Source: CAG-791 sp002394525
Lineage (GTDB): Bacteria; Bacillota; Clostridia; Lachnospirales; Lachnospiraceae
Assembly (NCBI GenBank): GCA_946536955.1
Contig: CAMNFJ010000079.1
Coordinates: 1 to 13,465, forward strand
Reading direction: 5' to 3'
DNA length: 13,465 nt
The translations under genes and the position numbers were made by a program. The notes under the pieces were generated by a model. That model had not been told where the DNA came from. It did not search any database and saw only the letters and a program-made list of their open reading frames with translations. Position 1 is the first letter of the stretch, and every line of letters starts with the position of its first letter. This document shows, piece after piece, positions 7,604-13,413 of the stretch.

Positions 7604-8128
7604 TTATGCTTCTTTATTCCTGCTGGTCATGCCGATGTAGATCCGCTCTGTCAGGAGACCTCTGATCAGGATGACGATGACGCCGACGATGAAGTAGCGC
7701 AGCGCGAGACCTGTAGTGACATAGCCGGCCTCCTGCAGGCCTGCAGCGATTCCGGTATAGACGAAGAGCTCACCGGCATTGGCATGCGGGAAAAGTCCGG
7801 TTACCGGGTGGACGAAGCTGACTGCCGCGTCATAAAAGGCGGGTTTGTACTTCTCATCCACAAAACGTCCGAAGGTGTAGCACATGGGGTTTCCAAGGAA
7901 AAATACGGCCATGATCGGAAGAAGTGTATATCTGAGTATCGCAAATTTTGTGATCTTCGCCGCAAAGTTTTCCACTCTCTCCGTACCGACCAGCTTGATC
8001 ACGGAGTTGACAGCGGTCATCAGGCAGACAACCGTCGGTATAATGCCGGTCACCCAGCCCATAAAGGTTTCGCCGCCGGCTGTGAACAATGACATGAAGC
8101 CCTGCGCAAGATTTGTAATCAGTTCCAT
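7604..8128 (-). CDS. srlA: PTS glucitol/sorbitol transporter subunit IIC
   Basis: A 174-residue integral membrane protein of the glucitol-family IIC type, the translocation subunit that partners the IIB-IIC2 protein. Hydrophobic stretches are visible near residues 22-40 (FMGWVTGIIPTVVCLMTAV), 65-80 and 145-160, and the polar FPHANAGELFVYTGIAAGLQ motif (about 112-131) is conserved in SrlA proteins. The length is slightly below that of the enterobacterial protein. AGGAGGG 6 bases before the ATG gives a clear start. It lies downstream of gutM with a 154-base gap containing an operator-like site and a hairpin, and 15 bases upstream of srlE. This is the gutM-srlA-srlE order of known sorbitol operons without srlB and srlD. 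Confidence 0.92.
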   Translation of the reverse strand: MELITNLAQGFMSLFTAGGETFMGWVTGIIPTVVCLMTAVNSVIKLVGTERVENFAAKITKFAILRYTLLPIMAVFFLGNPMCYTFGRFVDEKYKPAFYDAAVSFVHPVTGLFPHANAGELFVYTGIAAGLQEAGYVTTGLALRYFIVGVIVILIRGLLTERIYIGMTSRNKEA

Positions 8129-8146
8129 TCATTCCCTCCTACTATG

Positions 8147-8159
8147 TAGACATTTGTTA
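8147..8159. promoter_or_regulatory. operator-like element before srlA
   Basis: TAGACATTTGTTA matches the TTGACATTTGTTC element of the 10451-10476 tandem pair at 11 of 13 positions. It lies 19 bases upstream of the srlA start, inside the transcription unit. It may be a downstream binding site of the SorC-family regulator. I see no convincing promoter boxes beside it. Confidence 0.4.
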
Positions 8160-8245
8160 CCTGAATCGTGTTTACGTTGCATCTATGCGCGCCGGTATCC
8201 AGTCATGGCCCGGGATGACCCGATCCGGTTTCACATCCTTCCGAA

Positions 8246-8265
8246 CATGCCGCTCGTCAGAGCGG
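8246..8265. repeat. intergenic hairpin repeat, copy 1
   Basis: CATG then CCGCTC (8250-8255), loop GTCA, GAGCGG (8260-8265). Nineteen of these 20 bases recur at 10168-10187. It lies in the gutM-srlA gap, where it could stabilise or partially terminate the transcript. Confidence 0.65.
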
Positions 8266-8282
8266 TAGCGCGAGGAGTCAGA

Positions 8283-8735
8283 TCACTTCTTCTTTTTTTC
8301 CATATATTTTTCCTGCTCTCTGGTGAGTTCTTTGCCCTGAAGCCTGGCTTCGAGAGCCTCCAGCGCTCTGACATATCCCTGCCAGCGCCTGCGCTCGCCC
8401 TTTGTAAATCCCTCCGCCATTTCCAGGAAGGGATAAATGCTGTTTCCGACCAGCTTCTTTCCCCGGAAGGAGTCCACCTTGTGGAACCTGGACCAGACCC
8501 CGATCCCGTCCAGCACCTCCGCGCCGGTGATGATTCCCTCGCTGTTGCAGGCGATCATGGCGATGTGTCCGTTCAGGAAGCGCCCTCTTCTCTGGCCGAT
8601 CCCCACATTACCGAGTCCATGCACTCTCCGGATGGCCCGGCGGTAATCCTGGATCTGGAGAAAGCCTCCGACTGACTGGACGACCAGAAGAACAAGGATG
8701 ATCAGGATCATAATCGAAATCGCGCTAATTTTCAT
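8283..8735 (-). CDS. gutM: glucitol operon activator protein (GutM/SrlM family)
   Basis: A 150-residue GutM-family protein, which in enteric bacteria is an accessory activator of the glucitol operon. One N-terminal membrane segment (residues about 4-22, ISIMILIILVLLVVQSVGG) is followed by QIQDYRRAIRRVHGLGNVGIG and a small cytoplasmic domain (GRFLNGHIAMIACNSEGIITGAEVLDGIGVWSRF in outline, about 57-84). The C-terminus is charged and ends in four lysines; the protein is longer than the roughly 120 residues of the enterobacterial one. GGGAG lies 8 bases before the ATG. It is the first gene of the PTS unit, as in other Firmicutes gut operons, and its presence supports a polyol substrate. How a membrane-anchored GutM cooperates with a SorC-type regulator is not known to me. 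Confidence 0.85.
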   Translation of the reverse strand: MKISAISIMILIILVLLVVQSVGGFLQIQDYRRAIRRVHGLGNVGIGQRRGRFLNGHIAMIACNSEGIITGAEVLDGIGVWSRFHKVDSFRGKKLVGNSIYPFLEMAEGFTKGERRRWQGYVRALEALEARLQGKELTREQEKYMEKKKK

Positions 8736-8854
8736 ATTTAGATCTCCCGTCTGTGCTGTATCGGTTTGTACCGGTTCTTTAGACTGACCTGGTGCTTATG
8801 ATCGAACTGGATGATGGGCTGCATTGATTTGTCTCTGTGTATCTATCTGAGAAC

Positions 8855-8883
8855 ATTTTATCCAGTGCATAGAGCAAAATCAA
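8855..8883 (-). promoter_or_regulatory. promoter of the gutM-srlA-srlE unit
   Basis: On the minus strand TTGATT (8883-8878), a 17-base spacer, then TAAAAT (8860-8855). The -10 matches the consensus at five of six positions and the -35 at four. The leader to gutM would be about 110 bases. The inverted operator at 8884-8908 abuts the -35 on its upstream side, a position suited to activation. Confidence 0.6.
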
Positions 8884-8908
8884 GATATTTGTTCTGAACA
8901 TATGTGTA
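8884..8908. promoter_or_regulatory. inverted-repeat operator upstream of the srl promoter
   Basis: GATATTTGTTC (8884-8894), a central T, then GAACATATGTG (8896-8906). The nine bases next to the centre on each side pair at seven positions. Each arm resembles TTGACATTTGTTC, found as a tandem pair at the divergent enzyme promoter. It is the likely site of the SorC-family regulator encoded next door. Confidence 0.6.
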
Positions 8909-9055
8909 AGTAGTCCTATTTCTCAGAGTCTTTTCCACTTTTGCTTCTCATAAGGGCATTTTCATGCGTGAATTTAGTCATTTGCATGTATGCATTGTCA
9001 TAAATAGTTGGATTTCGACTGTCCATCAGGTCAGGTCAGCTGCTTTGCGAAAAGA

Positions 9056-9155
9056 GATCAGTCCAGCAGCCTCGCCGTCTCCTCGTCTGTAAAGAGGGTG
9101 GTGATCAGTCCAGCAGCCTTGCCGTCTCCTCGTCTGTAAAGAGGGTGGTGATCAG
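9056..9155. repeat. 47-bp tandem duplication of the sorC-type gene 3' end
   Basis: Units 9056-9102 and 9103-9149 differ at one base, and a partial third unit GATCAG follows at 9150-9155. The inner unit encodes the regulator's C-terminal ITTLFTDEETARLLD with its stop at 9105-9107. The outer unit repeats this sequence after the stop, out of frame because 47 is not a multiple of three. Confidence 0.95.
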
Positions 9156-10127
9156 ACCGCCCCTGAGTGCCGCTCGGATGATCTGCGCCTTTTCCCGTCC
9201 ATAGGCGATCGCGATGACCTCCCTGGCGTTTTCCCTGATCCTGTGCAGGTCGCAGGCCACGACCCTCCTGTTAAAGGATACATCCGCGATCCTGCCGTCC
9301 GGCTGGAGGAAGCGGAAGGCGACATCGCCCGCAATTCCCCGGGCCCGCATCTCCTCCACCTCCTCAGCCGTCACATAGCCGCCGCCTATGATCCTGGAAT
9401 GGTCCATGCCGCCGATCCCCAGGAGGGCGATATCAGCGTGCTCCCCCTGGTCGATGATCTCCCTTACCCGGCTGTTGGACAGGACGATCTCTCTCTCCTG
9501 CTCGTCGGCGCAGCAGGCCTCCGCATGAAGGAGGCTGCAGGAGGCCCCGAGCGCCCCGGCCAGATTCGCGGCATTGGTATTGCTGAGGATCGATACCTCC
9601 GAGCCCGCGCCCCCGACGACGGGAACGATGGAGACATCCGGCAGATGTACCCCGGACACATAGGTGGTCATCTCCGCGATGGACTGGCCCCAGCTCACCC
9701 CGATCCGGTCGCCCGCCTGAATGTGGGAGACCAGGTAGCTGGCCGCCGCCATGCTGACATTGCTGTGGTCGTTTTCCGCGACATTTGGGACCACGGTCAC
9801 GGCCCGGATCCCGTATCTGTCCCGGATGGCCTCCTCGATCTCCGGAGACCCGGCCAGGGGGGAGCTGATCCGTATGCTGACGATGCCCGTCTCTCGGGCC
9901 CTCTTGAGGAGGCGGGAGACCCAGGGCCGGGAGACCCCCAGCCTGTCCGAGATCTCCTTCTGCGACATATCATATAAATAGTACATTTCCGCCGCCAGCA
10001 TGACCTTTCTGGCATTGAGCTCTTCTGTCTGATTCCCTTTCTGATTTCCTTTTTTCTGATTCTCCATGTTCTGATTCTCTTCTTTATGATTCATCTGTTT
10101 CTGATCCCTCTGTTTCTGATTATCCAT
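9105..10127 (-). CDS. SorC/DeoR-type sugar-binding transcriptional regulator
   Basis: A 340-residue SorC-family regulator, a group whose effector domain binds phosphorylated sugars. After an unusual polar tail (1-38), a helix-turn-helix lies at about 44-80 (MSQKEISDRLGVSRPWVSRL). The sugar-binding domain (about 97-340) shows GVSWGQSIAEM (143-153), the VVGGAGSE loop (170-177) and ALLGIGGMDHSRIIGGG (234-250), all typical. AGGAGGG ahead of the ATG at 10127 supports this start and hence the tail. The gene is divergent from the TIM-yjbQ-aldolase operon and upstream, on the same strand, of gutM-srlA-srlE. Shared elements in front of both units make it their probable common regulator, with a pathway sugar phosphate as likely effector. 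No terminator is obvious after it, so some read-through into gutM is possible. Its 3' end is tandemly duplicated. Confidence 0.9.
   Translation of the reverse strand: MDNQKQRDQKQMNHKEENQNMENQKKGNQKGNQTEELNARKVMLAAEMYYLYDMSQKEISDRLGVSRPWVSRLLKRARETGIVSIRISSPLAGSPEIEEAIRDRYGIRAVTVVPNVAENDHSNVSMAAASYLVSHIQAGDRIGVSWGQSIAEMTTYVSGVHLPDVSIVPVVGGAGSEVSILSNTNAANLAGALGASCSLLHAEACCADEQEREIVLSNSRVREIIDQGEHADIALLGIGGMDHSRIIGGGYVTAEEVEEMRARGIAGDVAFRFLQPDGRIADVSFNRRVVACDLHRIRENAREVIAIAYGREKAQIIRAALRGGLITTLFTDEETARLLD
10029..10121 (-). repeat. degenerate 15-bp repeat encoding pentapeptides
   Basis: Residues 3-33 of the SorC-type regulator read as NQKQR, DQKQM, NHKEE, NQNME, NQKKG, NQKG, NQ: six roughly five-residue units of (N/D)Q(K/N)xx. 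In the DNA the motif TTCTGATT recurs at about 15-base spacing. Such arrays are prone to length change by slippage. Confidence 0.75.
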
Positions 10128-10163
10128 TCCCGCCCTCCTGTAACAGAATGACTTCGCTCCTTT

Positions 10164-10188
10164 GCGGCATGCCGCTCATCAGAGCGGC
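10164..10188. repeat. intergenic hairpin repeat, copy 2
   Basis: GCCGCTC (10171-10177), loop ATCA, GAGCGGC (10182-10188), preceded by GCGGCAT, so that 10164-10175 is also a 12-base palindrome. Bases 10168-10187 match 8246-8265 at 19 of 20 positions. It lies in the leader side of the SorC-type gene. Confidence 0.65.
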
Positions 10189-10294
10189 CTCGCAGTGCGG
10201 TCACAGACGCCCGGGCCGTCCCGCGGCCAGGCATCCGCATGGAAGCGCAGAGACACCGGCTCTATGGCCTGGGCCGTCGCACACGTCTCCACTT

Positions 10295-10324
10295 TAACAT
10301 ATGTCGATCCCTGTTTGAACAGGG
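10295..10324. promoter_or_regulatory. operator-like half site and adjacent palindrome
   Basis: TAACATATGTCGA (10295-10307) matches GAACAAATGTCAA, the complement of the tandem operator, at 10 of 13 positions. Directly after it, CCCTGTT TG AACAGGG (10309-10324) is a perfect 7-bp inverted repeat containing TGTTTGAACA. They lie between the two divergent starts, nearer the SorC-type gene, and may serve in autoregulation. The rest of 10189-10450 shows nothing I can name. Confidence 0.35.
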
Positions 10325-10450
10325 TTGGACTGCCGCAGCCGGATTTCCTTTTTTCCTGTCTGACAGAGCCCCGGCATTTGCGGCCCTGCTCCGGGAAAAC
10401 ATGACAGCTTTTCCCGTCCATATTGGTCCGCAAAAAATCGATCAACAAAA

Positions 10451-10476
10451 TTGACATTTGTTCTTGACATTTGTTC
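10451..10476 (+). promoter_or_regulatory. perfect 13-bp tandem operator repeat
   Basis: TTGACATTTGTTC occurs at 10451-10463 and is repeated exactly at 10464-10476. The second copy includes the -35 hexamer of the operon promoter. Matching half sites occur at 8884-8908, 8147-8159 and 10295-10307. This is the strongest candidate binding site for the SorC-family regulator. Confidence 0.7.
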
Positions 10477-10492
10477 AAGTGCACGCTATGAT
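10464..10492 (+). promoter_or_regulatory. near-consensus promoter of the TIM-yjbQ-aldolase operon
   Basis: TTGACA (10464-10469), a 17-base spacer, TATGAT (10487-10492): six and five of six consensus positions. Transcription should start near 10500, giving a leader of about 130 bases that contains CCGGTG/CACCGG (a short hairpin near 10571-10589). The -35 overlaps the tandem operator, so tight repression is the simplest reading. Confidence 0.8.
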
Positions 10493-10630
10493 GTCCTCAT
10501 CAGACAGGTACATAATTTACTTACAGGCACAATTGTAACAAATACGACAGAGTACGCCAACACTCGGCACCGGTGCTGGATCCACCGGGAAAGAGAAAAA
10601 GTTCCTCACCAGGAGCAGAAAGGAGCCCCC

Positions 10631-11326
10631 ATGGCAAAAGCAGAACGTCCCTTTTTGATCGTAAATCCCAAATCCTACCTCTATGGCAAGGAGAGCCTCG
10701 AGCTGGCCAAGGCCGCTGACAGGACAGCCGCCGAGACAGGACTGCAGATCTACTTCACCTGCCCCTTCGCGGATATCAGGCTGATCAGAGAAAACACCAG
10801 CCATGTGATCGTCTGCGCACAGTCTCTCGATCCCCTCACCCCCGGACGCGGCATGGGACATGTTCTCCCCGAATCTCTCAAGGAAGCCGGCGCGGACGCA
10901 GTCTTCCTCAACCATGCGGAGAATCCCAAGACCCTGGCTGACCTCAACACCTGCATCAAGCGGGCCAAAGAGCTGGATATGATCACGATCGTCTGCGCGG
11001 ACAGCACCAAAGAGGCAGCCGCAGTCGCCTGCCTGGATCCCGACATCGTGCTCGCCGAGCCCACCGACCTGATCGGCACCGGCAAGACCGCCGACGACTC
11101 CTACGTGATCGAGACCGTCGAAGCCCTTCACAAGATCAATCCCGATGTCCTTGTCATGATTGCCTCCGGCGTCTCCAAGGCTGAGGACTGCTACAATGTC
11201 ATCAAGCTCGGAGCCGACGGCACAGGCGCCACCTCCGGCATCCTCAACGCTCCTTCCCGCGCCGGCGCAGTGCAGGAGTGGGCCGAGGCGATCGTCAAAG
11301 CCTATAAGGAGCGCAAAGACGCGTAA
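10631..11326 (+). CDS. triosephosphate isomerase family protein, short archaeal-type
   Basis: A 231-residue TIM-barrel isomerase, short like archaeal triosephosphate isomerases rather than the roughly 250-residue bacterial form. The catalytic triad is present: Lys14 in VNPKSY, His95 in LNHAEN and Glu143 in LAEPTDLIGTGKT. GHVLPESLKEAGADAVFLNH (76-95) and ASGVSKAEDCYNVIKLGADG (178-197) follow the archaeal pattern. Loop 3 reads PGRGMGH, without the S-x-T-G or GAxTGE of authentic TIMs. The protein may therefore act on another aldose/ketose phosphate pair, such as a tetrulose phosphate, as described for TIM-fold homologues in erythritol or threitol catabolism. The ATG at 10631 follows AAAGGAG and the frame upstream lies in the promoter region. 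First gene of an operon with yjbQ and an aldolase. Confidence 0.85.
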   Translation: MAKAERPFLIVNPKSYLYGKESLELAKAADRTAAETGLQIYFTCPFADIRLIRENTSHVIVCAQSLDPLTPGRGMGHVLPESLKEAGADAVFLNHAENPKTLADLNTCIKRAKELDMITIVCADSTKEAAAVACLDPDIVLAEPTDLIGTGKTADDSYVIETVEALHKINPDVLVMIASGVSKAEDCYNVIKLGADGTGATSGILNAPSRAGAVQEWAEAIVKAYKERKDA

Positions 11327-11337
11327 ATACAGTGATA

Positions 11338-11364
11338 CAGACCCTGGAATTTCAGCCGGGTCTG
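11338..11364 (+). other. hairpin in the TIM-yjbQ gap
   Basis: CAGACCC (11338-11344) pairs with GGGTCTG (11358-11364) across a 13-base loop, directly after the TIM-like stop. No T-run follows, so it is more likely a transcript-stabilising or attenuating hairpin than a terminator. Confidence 0.4.
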
Positions 11365-11451
11365 CATTGTCACTCACAGCTCCGCGAAAAAGATTCTCAA
11401 AAACGCACAGGAAATCATAAAAGCAAAGGAAAAGAAAGGCAGGAAGGAAAG

Positions 11452-11982
11452 ATGGCAATCTATAAAGAGCAGATCAATCTCAAATCCCACGGCGGAACTC
11501 CCACATTCATCAACATCACCAACGAAGTGAAGCAGGCGATCGCCAACAGCGGCATCAAGAGCGGTATCGTCACGATCATCTCCCCCCACACCACCTGCTC
11601 CGTGTTTTTTGAGGAATATGTCCACGACACGATCGAAGACGGCACGGAGTTTCTCCAGCTGGATCTGAACGCCGCTCTGACAAAGATCATGCCCGACCAG
11701 ACCCAGATCCCGCCCGCAGGCGAGTACATGTATCCGGGTCCCAAGCACTACGCCGACGTAGCCTCCTGGCCGGATGCGGAAGCCTATCTGCCCGGCGGTG
11801 ACAAGACGGCCCTCCTCAACTGCGACGCCCACATGAAGGCCACCCTGATCGGCAACAGCGCGACGCTGGAGGTCGAGGACGGCAAACTCGCAGTCGGCTC
11901 CACCGGCTATGTCTATTTCGTCGATTTTGACAGGACCCGCGAGCGTCCCAGAAAGTGCAGAGTCGTCGTCATGGGCGAATAA
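11452..11982 (+). CDS. YjbQ-family (UPF0047) protein
   Basis: A 176-residue member of the YjbQ/UPF0047 family, annotated elsewhere as a secondary thiamine-phosphate synthase because some members show weak activity; the physiological role is unsettled. Family marks are SPHTTCSVFFEE (44-55, with His46), NCDAHMKATLIGNSATLEVEDGKLAVG in outline (123-149, with His127) and the C-terminal FDRTRERPRKCRVVVMG. It is about 40 residues longer than the usual 135-140, the extra lying at about 82-120 (QTQIPPAGEYMYPGP through YLPGGDK). The ATG follows AGGAAGGA; the frame is open further upstream but without a site. It sits between a TIM-like isomerase and a ketose-bisphosphate aldolase in one operon, which suggests a role in sugar-phosphate chemistry rather than thiamine synthesis. 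That is inference. Confidence 0.88.
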   Translation: MAIYKEQINLKSHGGTPTFINITNEVKQAIANSGIKSGIVTIISPHTTCSVFFEEYVHDTIEDGTEFLQLDLNAALTKIMPDQTQIPPAGEYMYPGPKHYADVASWPDAEAYLPGGDKTALLNCDAHMKATLIGNSATLEVEDGKLAVGSTGYVYFVDFDRTRERPRKCRVVVMGE

Positions 11983-11996
11983 ACCAAGGGCTTTCC

Positions 11997-12020
11997 CGGG
12001 ATCATACAATCCGGATCCCG
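11997..12020 (+). other. hairpin in the yjbQ-aldolase gap
   Basis: CGGGATC (11997-12003) pairs with GATCCCG (12014-12020) over a 10-base loop, and a further CAGGA-rich palindromic stretch (GCAGGATCCTGC at 12025-12036) follows. The 138-base gap has no promoter that I recognise, so these hairpins may set relative expression within the operon. Confidence 0.4.
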
Positions 12021-12120
12021 CCGCGCAGGATCCTGCCTTCAGCGCAGGCTCCTGCCGGAACCGCAATGATCCGCAGTTATCACACAGTTGCCATAACCCC
12101 CGCATAAAAGGAGAATACGC

Positions 12121-12954
12121 ATGCTTGTCAATTCCAAAGTCTTATTCAAAAAAGCACAGGAAGGTCATTTCGCAGTCCCCGCAGCCAATTTCCTGGATAT
12201 GGAAAGCATCAAGAACCATGTCCATCTGGCAGAAAAGCTTGGTCTGCCCCTGATCGTCGGCATCGCCGAGAGCCATCTGGGTGACAACATCTGCCTGGAG
12301 GATGCCGCCCTGGTCGGCAGAAAGTACGCCGCCGAAGCCAATGTCCCGATCGTCCTTCACCTGGACCACGGCGAGAGCTTCGAGACCTGCAAAAAGGCCA
12401 TCGACCTTGGATTCACCTCTGTCATGATCGATGCCTCCATGAAGAGCTTTGACGAGAACGTCGCCACCACCAGCAAGGTCGTCGAGTACGCCCACGCCAG
12501 AGGCGTCACGGTCGAGGCCGAGATCGGTCACGTCGCCAGCAACTTCAATGAGAACGACACCGAGACCCTCTACACGACCGCGGAAGAGGCTTCCGCCTTC
12601 GCCGCCCAGTCCGGCTGCGACTCCCTCGCGATCTCCATCGGAACCGCCCACGGCGTCTACAAGGCCAAAGCCATCCCCGAGATCAGCTTTGATTCCCTGG
12701 CAGCCATCCGCCAGGCCACCAATGTCCCGCTCGTTCTCCACGGCGGCTCCGGCTCCAGCGATGACAACCTCAGCCGCTGCGCGAAGGAAGGCATCTGCAA
12801 GGTCAACATCTACACCGACCTCTACCTGGCAGCCATGAAGTCCCTGAAGGAAGAGGACGCCTCCGACTACTTCAAGGTCCGCAGCGCCCTGCAGAAGGGC
12901 ATGAACGAGTGCCTGGAGCACTACTACAAGGTATTCGGCACTCAGCCCTGCTGA
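12121..12954 (+). CDS. class II ketose-bisphosphate aldolase (fructose/tagatose-bisphosphate aldolase family)
   Basis: A 277-residue zinc-dependent class II aldolase that cleaves a ketose 1,6-bisphosphate, or a related ketose phosphate, into dihydroxyacetone phosphate and an aldehyde. Expected residues are in place: Asp82 as general acid and His83 as zinc ligand in LHLDHG, Glu134 in VEAEIGHV, His177 in ISIGTAHGVYK and His207 in LVLHGGSGSSDDN. The length fits the short FbaA/GatY/KbaY-like group, so the substrate could be fructose, tagatose or another ketose phosphate. AAGGAG lies about 8 bases before the ATG. It is the last gene of the operon and is followed by two hairpins, the second a strong terminator. 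The operon and its regulator suggest a dedicated catabolic enzyme rather than the housekeeping glycolytic aldolase. Confidence 0.93.
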   Translation: MLVNSKVLFKKAQEGHFAVPAANFLDMESIKNHVHLAEKLGLPLIVGIAESHLGDNICLEDAALVGRKYAAEANVPIVLHLDHGESFETCKKAIDLGFTSVMIDASMKSFDENVATTSKVVEYAHARGVTVEAEIGHVASNFNENDTETLYTTAEEASAFAAQSGCDSLAISIGTAHGVYKAKAIPEISFDSLAAIRQATNVPLVLHGGSGSSDDNLSRCAKEGICKVNIYTDLYLAAMKSLKEEDASDYFKVRSALQKGMNECLEHYYKVFGTQPC

Positions 12955-12985
12955 GATCCAGATCCTGCCGCCTCTTGGTGATCCG

Positions 12986-13021
12986 GCAGATCCGGCGCAA
13001 ATGGCCCGGCACCGGATCTGC
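12986..13021 (+). other. 10-bp stem-loop after the aldolase gene
   Basis: GCAGATCCGG (12986-12995) and CCGGATCTGC (13012-13021) are perfect complements with a 16-base loop. It lies 31 bases after the stop. The following sequence is C-rich with TTTT only about 14 bases later, so termination here is uncertain and protection of the mRNA 3' end is equally possible. Confidence 0.45.
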
Positions 13022-13121
13022 CCCCGGGAGCTGATCTTTTCCGGAGTTATAAACCGTAAGCCAGTCTCCGGACAGGACCGGCCATCGGGAACAGATCCAT
13101 TAAAAAATAAAAATCAATAAC

Positions 13122-13178
13122 AAGAGACAGACCGCACCCCCGCCGGCAAATCCGGCGGGGGTGCGGTCTGTCTCTTTT
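13122..13178. terminator. very strong bidirectional terminator
   Basis: Bases 13122-13146 and 13152-13176 are perfect 25-bp complements around a 5-base loop (CAAAT); the core is CACCCCCGCCGG. TTTT closes the plus-strand side. On the minus strand the stem runs into a T-rich stretch (complement of the A-rich 13101-13120). It ends the aldolase operon and insulates it from transcription entering from the right. Confidence 0.9.
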
Positions 13179-13310
13179 CAGCGTACCTGCTGCCTCCCAT
13201 TTCCACTCACTCAATCGCCCGCTGCTCTCCTCCTGTACGCCTGGTTTCTTTTTCCTGCGCGCGTGTATATCCATCCCCCCCTTGCTGCTTGAAGGAAGAC
13301 AAAGGCAGTG

Positions 13311-13345
13311 CCCATCCGGCAAACTGCACAGGCTTGCCGGACGGG
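13311..13345. other. 12-bp stem-loop in the right intergenic region
   Basis: CCCATCCGGCAA (13311-13322) pairs with TTGCCGGACGGG (13334-13345) with one non-Watson-Crick position. Reading plus, TCCCTTTT follows about 15 bases later. It lies in the otherwise featureless stretch 13179-13413, in which I see no credible gene. Confidence 0.45.
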
Positions 13346-13413
13346 TGATTGTCTCCCTTTTAAGAGCCCATCTGATGCCTGAAGAAGTCACGACGGGTAT
13401 TGCGCGATGATGA

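Noticed and set aside
10179..10484. 101-codon minus-strand open frame between the SorC-type gene and the TIM operon
   Set aside because: No domain, no ribosome site that I can see, and it overlaps the operon promoter and regulatory palindromes.
10451..10630. Upstream extension of the TIM-like gene to the ATG at 10451
   Set aside because: This stretch contains the promoter and operator repeats; the ATG at 10631 has its own ribosome site and starts the recognisable barrel.
12142..12921. 259-codon open frame antisense to the aldolase
   Set aside because: It is a shadow of the well-supported aldolase gene.
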